Shown: one piece after another, positions 31,381-39,852 of the stretch | Position numbering within the stretch: position 1 is the stretch's first letter | Layout of the letters: every line of letters begins with the position of its first letter | Virus record (IMG/VR): IMGVR_UViG_3300032562_000003 | Span: 62,001-126,000 of that record | Strand: one strand, 5' to 3' | DNA from: a virus | Length of the DNA: 64,000 bases | The notes under the pieces: generated by a model | What the model was told of the DNA's origin: nothing | Database searches by the model: none | Seen by the model: the letters and a program-made list of their open reading frames with translations, nothing else | Made by a program: the position numbers and the translations under genes

Positions 31381-33363
31381 TTAGCGACGAAGTCCCTTCA
31401 TTACAGAGCTTTCCTTTTTGATGACCTTTTTTGGTTGTTCGTTAATAGAACCTCTAAACTGTCTATCTTTTTGTCCACCGTATGGATTAACTGCAGGAGT
31501 CTTTTCGGCAGCGAATCGCATATCAGAGTCTTCTTTGAATGTTCCAGCCACCTTAGGTTTAAACTTGCGATATGATTGACCAGCATTTCCACCTTGACCC
31601 ATACCACCTGCATATGCAGTATCTTCCTTAAGATCATCATAGTATCCAGACTCTAGATCCTTAATAACTTCTTTAGTCCAAATACTAACATCACTTGAAC
31701 CAATTTCTTCTAAGTCATGATAATGACTTGCAAGTTCATCAACTGCCGCCATCACTGCGGCTGGACCGTATTTACTCAATACATCCAAATATTGAGTAGT
31801 GATGCGGCGTATGATAGCATTAGCAACTGCTTCAGTCGTGTCTTCACCCTCTGACAATTTACCAGCTGGTTTTGTGCGGTATTTACGCCATCCACCTGGT
31901 TGCTGAGCAACTGCAGGATAATCTGGGCTTTCACCGATTGTCCATGTGCCGTCATCGTCCTTAGGACCGATTGTCCATGTGCCGTCATGACAGGCCCATG
32001 CCCATGTGCCGTCATCGTCCTTAGGAGCCTTACGTTGGTATGAGTTTTTCCAATCTTCGGCGGCGTGTAGATTTTTAAATGCCTTCTCGACGCCGTCTTT
32101 AGACTTAACTATGTACATTACACCTGAGCCGCGGGCTTCTTCAACTTCGCTTGATCCAGTTAAGCTCGGCTTTTCTTTTAGCTTCTTTAGAAGCAATGAC
32201 TTATAGTGCGGTACTGATCGTTTGTTAAGTCCAGTTACTGCTGGTTTACCGTCGATAAAAACTGCCCAACTATTCTCGTCATTTCCGCCGTGCTTTTTTA
32301 CAGTTATACGCTTGAGTAGGTGAGCATCCGCTTGAGCTTCTCTGACCTCAGGCTTAAGATCATATTTGCTGCTAGGGTGCTTTTTTCTTAAAAGTTCCAT
32401 GGCTGCTAATGTTTGATCTGGATCTCTATATTTTATACTAGGTTTATCATTGATATAAAGTGTATCAACTGCATCGGATGCATGACCTTCAGGTTGATGC
32501 TTTATCTCAAATTTCTTATCAGGGAACTTTGACTTCATCATACTAACTGCGGCTTCAGCTTTTTTGGAATTTACATATTTAGTTGCTGGTTTGCCATTAA
32601 TGTAGATGACAAAAGATGCTCCATCTTCATCTACGATGCCTTTCATGATACTACTTTCACGTAGACCTTTCATATTATTACTCATTTTATTCTCCTTAAT
32701 GGGTATGTCGTTGTATTCTGGTAAGTTAATGCCGAATTTTAAAACTACAAAGGTTCTTAATTTATCGTATTGAACAATACTATTAAACAGTAAGGTGACC
32801 ATAGGCGCGACATCTGACAGTGTTTTTTCAGGCAATTTTACTGTTCTGTTTTCAGCAGGTATATACAATACATATGAATCGTCGTTGATTTCTAACAATT
32901 TGGCAATACATGGCTGATGCGTCACACCTAATGTGTCATTAATAAGATACAACCCAATAATCAGATACGAGGTTCCTACTTCTGGGGCCGCAGCTTGTTT
33001 GGGTAAATTACGAAATGCTGTTAATAAAGTCGTGTCATTAGATTCTAGTAAACTCTCATTATTAAGTAGATATGATTCCATAAATGCTACTCTTGTGGAC
33101 ATATCGCCTAAGGATTCAGTGTCTACAAATGAAAGTTTTGTGATCGACGTTTTATTGTTACAATGGCTTAGCCCTTCGGTAAGTCCCTGTTTACGGAATT
33201 CGTTGTCTCTACTCATCCACTTGTGTATAATAGATTCCTGAATAATAGTGTTACCTGTAGCAAATAAAGCTCTGTCTTCTTTCCAATTAGCCTCTGTGGT
33301 ATTGTTTTTCAAATCATAGGCATCGCGGACATTCAACGTATTCACTACAATAGAGTTTGACAA
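31381..33363 (-). CDS. repeat-containing virion-type protein, possible internal start
   Basis: The start appears to be TTG at 33363 after AAAGGG; GTG at 33345 is an alternative. Three copies of a 50-60 residue module follow (about 235-390; 'FVIYINGKPATKYVNSKKAE', 'DTLYINDKPSIKYRDPDQTL', 'WAVFIDGKPAVTGLN'), then short tandem 'DDDGTWTIG' units, and a helical domain 'QYLDVLSKYGPAAVMAAVDE'. In-frame ATG 32685 has a strong AAGGAG site, and its product would start 'MSNNMKGLRES', with a tag-like L-R-E site. So two products, or a fusion of two genes, are possible. It belongs to the tagged-gene operon. Confidence 0.6.
   Translation of the reverse strand: MSNSIVVNTLNVRDAYDLKNNTTEANWKEDRALFATGNTIIQESIIHKWMSRDNEFRKQGLTEGLSHCNNKTSITKLSFVDTESLGDMSTRVAFMESYLLNNESLLESNDTTLLTAFRNLPKQAAAPEVGTSYLIIGLYLINDTLGVTHQPCIAKLLEINDDSYVLYIPAENRTVKLPEKTLSDVAPMVTLLFNSIVQYDKLRTFVVLKFGINLPEYNDIPIKENKMSNNMKGLRESSIMKGIVDEDGASFVIYINGKPATKYVNSKKAEAAVSMMKSKFPDKKFEIKHQPEGHASDAVDTLYINDKPSIKYRDPDQTLAAMELLRKKHPSSKYDLKPEVREAQADAHLLKRITVKKHGGNDENSWAVFIDGKPAVTGLNKRSVPHYKSLLLKKLKEKPSLTGSSEVEEARGSGVMYIVKSKDGVEKAFKNLHAAEDWKNSYQRKAPKDDDGTWAWACHDGTWTIGPKDDDGTWTIGESPDYPAVAQQPGGWRKYRTKPAGKLSEGEDTTEAVANAIIRRITTQYLDVLSKYGPAAVMAAVDELASHYHDLEEIGSSDVSIWTKEVIKDLESGYYDDLKEDTAYAGGMGQGGNAGQSYRKFKPKVAGTFKEDSDMRFAAEKTPAVNPYGGQKDRQFRGSINEQPKKVIKKESSVMKGLRR
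31930..32030. repeat. short tandem repeat inside the gene at 31381-33363
   Basis: Three imperfect copies of a unit containing CCATGTGCCGTCAT, two of them followed by CGTCCTTAGGA, encode the repeated Asp-Gly-Thr-Trp motif. They are probably prone to copy-number change. Confidence 0.7.
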
Positions 33364-33367
33364 GCAG

Positions 33368-34456
33368 TTAACCCTTTTTGTTTTTGTTATCTAGATAGCC
33401 ACGCTTGTTGACCGTGGCCCATGCAATATCTGTTGCTTTCTTTGCTGGCTTGCCGGCTTCACGTTCTGACTTAGCAATGTGCTTAACCATGCGATCTACT
33501 TTGGCACCTTCGTCAGTTACCTTCTTACCGAAGTCTTCCATATCTTGCCAGGGGCTACCCTTGCTAGGTTCTCTACTGATGATTTTTCTAGTGGTGCCTA
33601 GATCGTCGTGATTGTCTTTGCGCCACTTCTTATAATCTTGTACTTCTTTCTCGCCGCCCTGTTTACCTTCGCTTAACTCTTCTTCCATGCTATCAGCTAC
33701 GCTACCTAGATAGTCACTAGCTAAAGTGATATAGCTTTGCTGCCATGCCATTAATTCATCACGCTCATCTAGCATTTGATAGATTCTTTTTGCGGCTTTA
33801 GCAGCGCTACGCATTTCGCTCTTAGCCATGCTTATCTCATGATCGAAGTGTTCTTGGTTTTCACCGACGCCACCGGCGGCAATAACACCTTCTGATTGTT
33901 GTTTCTTGCTAACCATGTAATTATTAACATTGGTCATCATGCCCTTAATCTGGCCGACCTTCTCACTTACCCATTCAGGAATACTATCACAATTTTCTAA
34001 TACGTCATATAGTTCTTTTGCATTACGTGATATTGTTCTGAGACTGTTCTTTAGAGTTTCACCTTCGTGTTCTGCTTTATCCGGATCAAATGAATGGAAT
34101 CCAGTCTTCAATCTATGACCTTGGCCTGGCACAAGAATCAAATCGTCTTCTTCTAATTGTGCTTCTTGTATCTTGAATCTTGCTCTAATTTGTTCTTTGG
34201 TAGCCTTGTACTTTTTCTGAAAGTTTAGATTGTCAAGGTAATCTAAATCTGACGCGAGTTCCTTCATCTTACCTTCATGAAGGGAATTAGCAAATTTCTT
34301 GTTGGTCTTCTTACCGGTAAGAAGATTCCCGGGCTTTTGATTAGCGTAGACTCCTTTGCCTACAGTTGAACGTTTTTGTGTTGCGCCGGCCATTGGCTGT
34401 GCGACAGTAGCAATCGCGCCTGAGGTCGTACTTTCATAGATATCGCTAATTTTCAT
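33368..34456 (-). CDS. putative tagged virion protein, 362 aa
   Basis: It begins 'MKISDIYES' (I-Y-E site). Two related helical segments occur: 'HEGETLKNSLRTISRNAKEL' (about 135-155) and 'DHEISMAKSEMRSAAKAAKR' (about 215-235), each followed by a 'W..' and 'Y-..V' helix. The lysine-rich C-terminus 'AKKATDIAWATVNKRGYLDN' is a pattern I associate with T4-like marine phage virion proteins. A CATAAATAC promoter lies 22 bases upstream, so this is the first gene of the long operon that runs down to the Dps-like gene. No enzymatic motif is seen. Confidence 0.6.
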   Translation of the reverse strand: MKISDIYESTTSGAIATVAQPMAGATQKRSTVGKGVYANQKPGNLLTGKKTNKKFANSLHEGKMKELASDLDYLDNLNFQKKYKATKEQIRARFKIQEAQLEEDDLILVPGQGHRLKTGFHSFDPDKAEHEGETLKNSLRTISRNAKELYDVLENCDSIPEWVSEKVGQIKGMMTNVNNYMVSKKQQSEGVIAAGGVGENQEHFDHEISMAKSEMRSAAKAAKRIYQMLDERDELMAWQQSYITLASDYLGSVADSMEEELSEGKQGGEKEVQDYKKWRKDNHDDLGTTRKIISREPSKGSPWQDMEDFGKKVTDEGAKVDRMVKHIAKSEREAGKPAKKATDIAWATVNKRGYLDNKNKKG

Positions 34457-34478
34457 GAATCAAATCCTTAGTAGTGTA

Positions 34479-34487
34479 GTATTTATG
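34479..34487 (-). promoter_or_regulatory. putative late promoter, CATAAATAC
   Basis: CATAAATAC lies 22 bases before the ATG of the tagged gene at 33368-34456, just after the end of the endonuclease pseudogene. Confidence 0.65.
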
Positions 34488-34496
34488 CTGATTGAT

Positions 34497-35191
34497 TCAA
34501 GTTGTCGGTTTGTATTTGCATCGGTCAAAGTGCCATACCTTTATGCCGCCGGCACCTCCTGTTTTCCCACAATATGGACAGGTTACGATTTCGTGTTTTT
34601 TAATAGATTTCCCCAGACGAGTTGCGGATCGTTTGGCGATTGCCTCTGCGGATTTATTCACGCCGCGCTGCCAGTCCCCCAATTTAGGGTAGGTTTTTCC
34701 CTTACGAGTTTTGGTTCTTTTTGAAATAGACTCCGCTGATTTAGGTACTCCGATGAGTGCAGCACTAACTTTAAGATTTGGTTTCCCCTTTAGTCTATCA
34801 GACACATCTGGGCGCGACTTTCCAGTAAGAGCATCACTTCGTTTTTTATTAGATGAAGCGGATTGAACCATTCCCGACACGCCCTCGTCGCCGTCAGTTC
34901 TATTGTGTAATATTCCCCAAGATATTTTATCTTTACGACCATACCACCTAATATACCTGCGTTCTAAAGCGAAAGCACCAACCTCAGTAAGATTTGTTTC
35001 CATAATAATGATTCTAGAATTGGGAGGGACGTGTACCCCTTCCATTTCCCACTATTTGCGTCTTTGTATCGGTGACCTGTCCAGGCTCTACCGTCTTGTC
35101 CTTTGCCTATATAATAAGGGGTTCCACTAGTTCGCACATACGCATAGATATAGAAACCAATTGGTAGATTGTCTGTAGAATAAATATTCAT
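34497..35191 (-). pseudogene. frameshifted GIY-YIG homing endonuclease
   Basis: The N-terminal frame (from 35191) has the GIY-YIG pair 'GFYIYAYVRTS' and 'PYYIGKGQDGRAW', running to 'GKWKG'. The following frame continues '[18 protein letters not shown]', '[11 protein letters not shown]' (catalytic Glu), NUMOD3-like '[14 protein letters not shown]' and a C-terminal finger 'CPYCGKTGG...WHFDRC'. Adding one G to the GGGG run at 35036-35039 restores one frame, so a single-base deletion broke the gene, unless it is a sequencing error. An in-frame ATG at 35045 could still express the DNA-binding part alone. Confidence 0.8.
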
Positions 35192-35250
35192 TGCTGATAC
35201 TCCATAACAGTGTTAGAGTAGTTGGGAATCTCACCTCCGCGAACTACATT

Positions 35251-35260
35251 TTTATTTATT
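35251..35260 (-). promoter_or_regulatory. weak late-type promoter, AATAAATAAA
   Basis: AATAAATAAA lies on the minus strand about 60 bases before the GIY-YIG start, after a terminator; it lacks the final C of the consensus. Confidence 0.3.
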
Positions 35261-35271
35261 ACGAAATATCC

Positions 35272-35302
35272 AAAAAGGGAGGGAAGATTTCTCTCCCCTC
35301 CC
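35272..35302 (-). terminator. Rho-independent terminator
   Basis: GGGAGGG pairs with CCCTCCC around a 12-base loop, followed on the minus strand by TTTTT. It ends the GT-A glycosyltransferase transcript. Confidence 0.8.
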
Positions 35303-35316
35303 AGTCCTATAGAAAC

Positions 35317-36219
35317 TTAAATCTCGTTTCCGTTTTCGTCAATAATCTTGTAGCCTTTTGCCTTCTGCGCTTCAGCCCACATGGGGCCGATTTGATCAAG
35401 CAAATACTGCTGATTTTCCATTGAAAACACATAGCTTCCCGAGTGACGTAGCAATACTCGCTTGTCAACCCAAATCTTACCGCCTAAATCTCTAAAGTTC
35501 TCACACCAGGTCCAGTCCTCGCTATAATAGCGATTTTGGCGAACAGCAGTATCAAAATAAGTCTTCAAATACTGATCGTACATGGGATCAAGACCGATAT
35601 CGTTTTTATATTGCTTAACAGCCGGATGTGAGTTTAACTTTTCAAAACAGCGTCGTTTCATAAGAAGAAATCCAGTACCAGCCTTAGATACTTCTTGCAA
35701 GCCATCAGGGCCTTCTTCTGCGCCTTCAAATCCATTAACTACCCACTTAACTGGCATAGTCTTCATTGGATATAGGCCCCCGATCGCATCAACATCTCTG
35801 TTCAAGAGGACTAGCAAGTGCCATGGTTCCCAACCAATATCAGCGTCAACGAAGAACAAGTGAGTTGCGTCCGGCATTGCAAGAAACTTAGCAGTAAGAG
35901 TATTTCTTGCACGACTGATTAAACTCTCATTGGTCATGGTTTCGAGAGTCCAGTCGACACCCAATTGACGTGCAGTATTTGCCCACTTGATAAATGACAT
36001 GAATGTAGATTCAGTCAACATACCACCGTAGCATGGCATTGCGATGTGAACCTTAGTGGTACGTAGATAGTCTACGTTTACTTGAACTTGGCCTTCTTGT
36101 GGCTTTTGTTCCTGAGCAGCCTGCTCAATAACCTCTTGTACTTGTTCTGCAGGTACAGTTTGTTGCTCGCCGTTCGGCTTAGCGATAGTGACGTTTGAAT
36201 TTTTTGATTTACGTGCCAT
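35317..36219 (-). CDS. GT-A fold glycosyltransferase (GT2-like)
   Basis: A Gln/Glu-rich N-terminal tail (about 1-50) precedes a GT-A domain: 'KVHIAMPCYGGMLTESTF' nucleotide-binding strand, 'NESLISRARNTLTAKFL', and the DxD metal site in 'HLFFVDADIGW' (about 128-138), then 'GTGFLLMKRRCFEKL' and 'YYSEDWTWCENFRDLGGKIW'. The pattern is common in phage and bacterial family 2-like transferases. Donor and acceptor are unknown. It stands alone between two terminator/promoter regions. The long flexible N-terminus is unusual. Confidence 0.8.
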   Translation of the reverse strand: MARKSKNSNVTIAKPNGEQQTVPAEQVQEVIEQAAQEQKPQEGQVQVNVDYLRTTKVHIAMPCYGGMLTESTFMSFIKWANTARQLGVDWTLETMTNESLISRARNTLTAKFLAMPDATHLFFVDADIGWEPWHLLVLLNRDVDAIGGLYPMKTMPVKWVVNGFEGAEEGPDGLQEVSKAGTGFLLMKRRCFEKLNSHPAVKQYKNDIGLDPMYDQYLKTYFDTAVRQNRYYSEDWTWCENFRDLGGKIWVDKRVLLRHSGSYVFSMENQQYLLDQIGPMWAEAQKAKGYKIIDENGNEI

Positions 36220-36247
36220 TAAGTCCTCTTTGTTGTAAAACTATACA

Positions 36248-36256
36248 GTTATTTAC
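36248..36256 (-). promoter_or_regulatory. weak late-type promoter, GTAAATAAC
   Basis: GTAAATAAC lies 28 bases before the GT-A glycosyltransferase ATG, which also has an AGAGGA ribosome site. Confidence 0.35.
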
Positions 36257-36276
36257 AACGAAGACAGGGGGTGGAA

Positions 36277-37911
36277 TTATTTTTCGTCTAGATAATCAGC
36301 GTTTTTTGTAAAACTCTCTTTAACTGTTTGTTTTACGATCCATTTATCGGGAACCACACGATGCTTTTTCACAAAATCGTTATGTAATTTATCACCGGTT
36401 AGATGATATTTTTTACAGATTAATTGCATCATTTTATCTATTTTGTCATAGTCTAGTTTAACGCCGGGCGCTTTGGTTCTTAGCAATGCTTTTTCTAAGG
36501 CCTCTACAGAACCAGATTTTTCTTCACCAGTAACATGAGTCGGTTTCATAGTGCCTTCCTTCAATCTTTGAGCAGGAAAATCTACCGATTTGGAAGAATT
36601 CATTTTTCCAACCTTTCGGTCCAGAGTATCAACTCTGTCTTTTAGTTCATCGACTTCTTTATCTAAACGCTCATCGTCTTCCTTAGAATGCTTGAGGCTG
36701 CGCTGAACAAACTTGATAAATGCAGCTTGCTTTTTTGGATTACGATAGTGCTGTTGTGCAAAAGATACAGTAGCATTTAGTTCTGGATCAATATCAAATG
36801 GATCCTCTTCTTCGTCCAGAGGACTTTTGGCTTCATCAGCCGCGATAATACGGTTTATTTCAGCTTCAAGTTGACCAGGCTTACGATTGCCAGGATAAGG
36901 ACTTACTTTCAGGGTACCAACTGGAATATATTTCTTTGTTTCGTTTGGAGCAAGCTTAACTACTTCAAAACCTTCCTTACGAACATCATCATCTTCGTCC
37001 ATCTCGTATGAAAGTAAGTATCCGTTTCCTAAATCTTTTACAATGTTTACGTCTGATGGACCATAGATACGTTGAACACTATACGATTCCTTCACCGGAA
37101 CGCAATTAGGAACAGTCTTACCGTTCTTCTTTTTGGTGCCAACTGGTTTGTACCCATCCCAACATGGGTTAGTATTTCTTAGTGTCTTCTTAGCTTCACT
37201 CAATAGCTTAACAAACTTTGCCTTTTGTTGAGGGGACGCCTCACTGATAAGAGGTTTGATTTTGTTGATTAGAGCGCGGATGCTCTCAGTGACTTGTAGG
37301 TTATTGTCGAATGTCTGCTTCATTTTCTCTGCTGAGTCTCCGTATAAATCTGTAAGAATTTTCATTTTTGTTTTGTTATCAGAGCCTGCATATGCCTTAC
37401 GAATAGCACTAGCATCGCGCATAGTTTTGCCAGCGATAGGAAACTCTGCTACGTCAGTAGAAAGAATGTATCCGTGCTGTGTCATTGGTTTAATGTTTTT
37501 GCCTTTTAGCGGCTGAAAGTAAGATGCTGTACCATCCTTTTTAGGCTTAAAGGAGAAGCGAGGATCGGGTTCAATGCCCATAGAAGGATCACCCTCCATA
37601 TCCTTTTTACTGACACCAAATACCAAAGCAGTATGTTCGGGATCATATCCTTTAGTTTGAAACATTTTCATGTACTCATCGCCTGAGTACGGATTCTTCA
37701 CTGCAATAATGTTTTTTGATGGAATGCCCAAAGCCATTGCCATCTTTGCACGATCTTGTGCTGAAAAAGGACTCTTTGGTTGATCTTGTTTAGCAGAGAT
37801 AGCAAGGTAAGTGTTTTCCAAACCAAATCTACTAGCCAGCTGCTTAAAACTTGCGGCGTGGCCTTTGTGAAAGGGATGAAATCTTCCCGGATAAACTGCT
37901 ATCACCTTCAT
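36277..37911 (-). CDS. NMN-adenylyltransferase-like domain fused to virion-type modules
   Basis: The N-terminal 170 residues are a HxGH nucleotidyltransferase: 'IAVYPGRFHPFHKGHAASF' with HPFHKGH, and 'ISTxxR'-like 'IAGKTMRDASAIRKAY'. Relatives (NadM/NadR type) join NMN and ATP to make NAD. The middle is charged and coiled ('DKEVDELKDRVDTLDRKVGK', about 405-425). The C-terminal module 'DKIDKMMQLICKKYHLTGDK' is shared with the peptidase-like gene at 16525-17100. NAD supply or repair of host NAD depletion is a plausible role; the fusion suggests it may be packaged. The stop-start gap to the upstream gene is 1 base. Confidence 0.72.
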   Translation of the reverse strand: MKVIAVYPGRFHPFHKGHAASFKQLASRFGLENTYLAISAKQDQPKSPFSAQDRAKMAMALGIPSKNIIAVKNPYSGDEYMKMFQTKGYDPEHTALVFGVSKKDMEGDPSMGIEPDPRFSFKPKKDGTASYFQPLKGKNIKPMTQHGYILSTDVAEFPIAGKTMRDASAIRKAYAGSDNKTKMKILTDLYGDSAEKMKQTFDNNLQVTESIRALINKIKPLISEASPQQKAKFVKLLSEAKKTLRNTNPCWDGYKPVGTKKKNGKTVPNCVPVKESYSVQRIYGPSDVNIVKDLGNGYLLSYEMDEDDDVRKEGFEVVKLAPNETKKYIPVGTLKVSPYPGNRKPGQLEAEINRIIAADEAKSPLDEEEDPFDIDPELNATVSFAQQHYRNPKKQAAFIKFVQRSLKHSKEDDERLDKEVDELKDRVDTLDRKVGKMNSSKSVDFPAQRLKEGTMKPTHVTGEEKSGSVEALEKALLRTKAPGVKLDYDKIDKMMQLICKKYHLTGDKLHNDFVKKHRVVPDKWIVKQTVKESFTKNADYLDEK

Positions 37912-37912
37912 G

Positions 37913-38299
37913 TTAGTAACTGAGTTTCACGTAATTGACACCGCCACCTTGAAAGTCCTGAATCTGTGCGCGCATGTATACGAAATTTCCATCGATATTA
38001 GTATACATTGAGGCGTTTGATGCAATCTGTGGAGCTGAATTTGCTACAGCATTTGCGTTAGCTTCTAATTCATACACATTAAACCAGTCAGTGTCAAGTG
38101 GGGCAGGTGCCAACGTAGCTTGAATCACGATATTACCCGTACATTGTGTCAAACTAATATTAACGGTCTGCAAATCCTTGTTTCCTAAATAATAGGCCGC
38201 CGCTGGTTTTGAATCGCCGATAACAGTGTAGGGTGCTCCGTTGCCTGGATTTATATAGGTTGTTTGTGGGAATAGGATTAGGGTCGTAGATTGGCTCAC
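37913..38299 (-). CDS. conserved phage structural-type protein, 128 aa, GTG start
   Basis: The GTG start overlaps the stop of the endonuclease gene (GTGA) and has a GGAG site 8 bases upstream. The sequence 'TGNIVIQATLAPAPLDTDWF' and 'IDGNFVYMRAQIQDFQGGGV' is beta-rich, typical of small T4-like virion proteins. There are no Cys clusters or catalytic motifs. The endonuclease gene inserted directly upstream in the same orientation, which probably changed its original start region. Confidence 0.6.
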   Translation of the reverse strand: MSQSTTLILFPQTTYINPGNGAPYTVIGDSKPAAAYYLGNKDLQTVNISLTQCTGNIVIQATLAPAPLDTDWFNVYELEANANAVANSAPQIASNASMYTNIDGNFVYMRAQIQDFQGGGVNYVKLSY

Positions 38300-38982
38300 G
38301 GGTTTACTCCAGGATTAGATATAACTCGAAACGTGTACCCGTTTCGAGTTACTCCGTTTTTTATTGATCCACGTTTGACGTTATTATTTCGACACCATTC
38401 GCACATATTAACGATGGTAATTATCTCTCCGACAGGTGAGGTTATCTCCCAAACTTTAGCCGTTTGACTGGCAGTTTGGGTAGCTTTCTTAGCTAAGTAT
38501 GCGTGGGTCAGTTTTGTTCGGCCGGCAAGTTTGGCTGCCGCCGCTGCAATATGTGGATGGGTTTCTTTTGTTCGGCCTGAAAACCTAATAGACAGTTCCA
38601 TCAATGCAGGCCAATTGTCCTTGTTTCGGGTTTTTCGTTTGGCTGCTGCAATTTTGGCAGATTTACCACAATCTTCAGGTGATATCGATTTGTTATCCGT
38701 GCGATTTAAAAACGTAGGATTGGTTATTACTTTCCTTCTACGTAACACGGTGTGTTCCCAGCGTTGAGCCTTTTCTACCGCGTTTTTACCACGAAATACC
38801 TTCCGTACGGAAATTATGTCAGGATTTCCATACTCCTGAACATATGATTTAACGTGCTTACTTGAAGTCTTGTATGGATTCCATAAATCTGTCGGATGAC
38901 AACCAGAGGCGTACCTGACACCATAGTACTTCATTCCGGTAGTTGACCATTTAAGTAAATATGTGTAAGGTAGTTGCGACAT
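38296..38982 (-). CDS. putative homing endonuclease, 'YYGVRYA' family, with NUMOD1-like end
   Basis: The N-terminal 95 residues contain 'YTYLLKWSTTGMKYYGVRYA', 'DLWNPYKTSSKHVKSYV' and 'KAQRWEHTVLRRRKV', a GIY-YIG-like pattern (Tyr pair, Arg, then Glu) seen in phage endonucleases. A basic NUMOD3-like middle is followed by 'KVWEITSPVGEIITIVNMCE', a NUMOD1-like DNA-binding helix. It is packed into an operon: its ATG shares a base with the stop of the 54-aa gene (TAATG) and its stop overlaps the next GTG. Unlike three other endonuclease-like genes here, it is on the same strand as its neighbours and lacks its own promoter. Confidence 0.7.
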   Translation of the reverse strand: MSQLPYTYLLKWSTTGMKYYGVRYASGCHPTDLWNPYKTSSKHVKSYVQEYGNPDIISVRKVFRGKNAVEKAQRWEHTVLRRRKVITNPTFLNRTDNKSISPEDCGKSAKIAAAKRKTRNKDNWPALMELSIRFSGRTKETHPHIAAAAAKLAGRTKLTHAYLAKKATQTASQTAKVWEITSPVGEIITIVNMCEWCRNNNVKRGSIKNGVTRNGYTFRVISNPGVNP

Positions 38983-39146
38983 TAAGCTTTCGCAACCTCC
39001 ACTATGATCCCATCGCCTACTAGTTCTTGGGCTACTTGTTCCAGTGCAGATTGCACTTCATTAGTAAGGATTCCGCTGTCAGCAGCATCATCCTTCACAA
39101 GCTTACTAAGCTTGATAACAAGTACGTCTTCGACGACCTTTGCCAT
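38982..39146 (-). CDS. small conserved phage protein, 54 aa
   Basis: Beginning 'MAKVVEDVLVIKLSKLVKDD' and ending 'GDGIIVEVAKA', it is read from an ATG with GGAG 8 bases upstream and a perfect GATAAATAC promoter 22 bases upstream. Its stop overlaps the endonuclease ATG. It is a strand-helix-strand protein with no membrane segment and no known function. The promoter, ribosome site and coupling together make it a solid gene despite its size. Confidence 0.78.
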   Translation of the reverse strand: MAKVVEDVLVIKLSKLVKDDAADSGILTNEVQSALEQVAQELVGDGIIVEVAKA

Positions 39147-39168
39147 AAAAATACTCCATTTTATTAGA

Positions 39169-39177
39169 GTATTTATC
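39169..39177 (-). promoter_or_regulatory. putative late promoter, GATAAATAC
   Basis: GATAAATAC lies 22 bases before the ATG of the 54-aa gene; the upstream flank reads TATAA, giving one of the best matches here. Confidence 0.7.
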
Positions 39178-39852
39178 TTATACCGTTTTCTTTTCTAATT
39201 TGTAACTTTTACCTATGATGTTCGGAAACATCAGATACATCATCATGAGATTCTTTTCATCATTGTAGTTGATAAAGTGGCTAGTGCTTAGGTAAGTAAA
39301 ATTATAATTTAATACCATTGACAAAGACTCACTAATGACAAGATCCGGTGTTCTTTTCAAGTATTCTTTTAGGTCTTCCTTAATATTGCCGTCTCTGTCG
39401 TAAAAGTTTTTTAGATAAACCCTAAACTTAGCAGGCGGATCCTTCTTGAAATATTTTATACCGGCTGGTAACAAATTCGCTTCATGAATTTTAGGATCTG
39501 ACCAAAATTTACAAATCTCCTTAATGATATTCTCGTCATTTGTATAGACAGAAAATGCAGAATCATACTGCCGGGTTTGAATTTTAGGATCTTTGTAGTG
39601 ATTTGCTCTAAATTTAATGAGGCCTTCCATTTTAGACAAATCTATATCTTCTAACCTTATTTTTCGGGACCACCGGTCCTTTAGTAATATTTGGTTCTTA
39701 ACGTACTGCACGTATTGTTCAATGGTTTTGGCTCTAAATACAAAGCTAATTGCATTGTCTTTTAACACAACCTTATACTTGAAATTGTTGTAGTATAGAA
39801 GGGTTCGGTCTTCGACCTCAACCTTCGACTTGAATGATGCCGTCATCGCCAA
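39178..39852 (-). CDS. conserved phage protein, 224 aa
   Basis: A basic, Tyr/Phe-rich soluble protein: 'EDRTLLYYNNFKYKVVLKDN' near the start and 'YKDPKIQTRQYDSAFSVYTN' in the middle. The longest frame overlaps the ClpA-like gene end by 35 bases; an ATG two codons later is equally possible. The domain is not recognised. Its position directly after ClpA suggests co-transcription. Confidence 0.6.
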   Translation of the reverse strand: MAMTASFKSKVEVEDRTLLYYNNFKYKVVLKDNAISFVFRAKTIEQYVQYVKNQILLKDRWSRKIRLEDIDLSKMEGLIKFRANHYKDPKIQTRQYDSAFSVYTNDENIIKEICKFWSDPKIHEANLLPAGIKYFKKDPPAKFRVYLKNFYDRDGNIKEDLKEYLKRTPDLVISESLSMVLNYNFTYLSTSHFINYNDEKNLMMMYLMFPNIIGKSYKLEKKTV

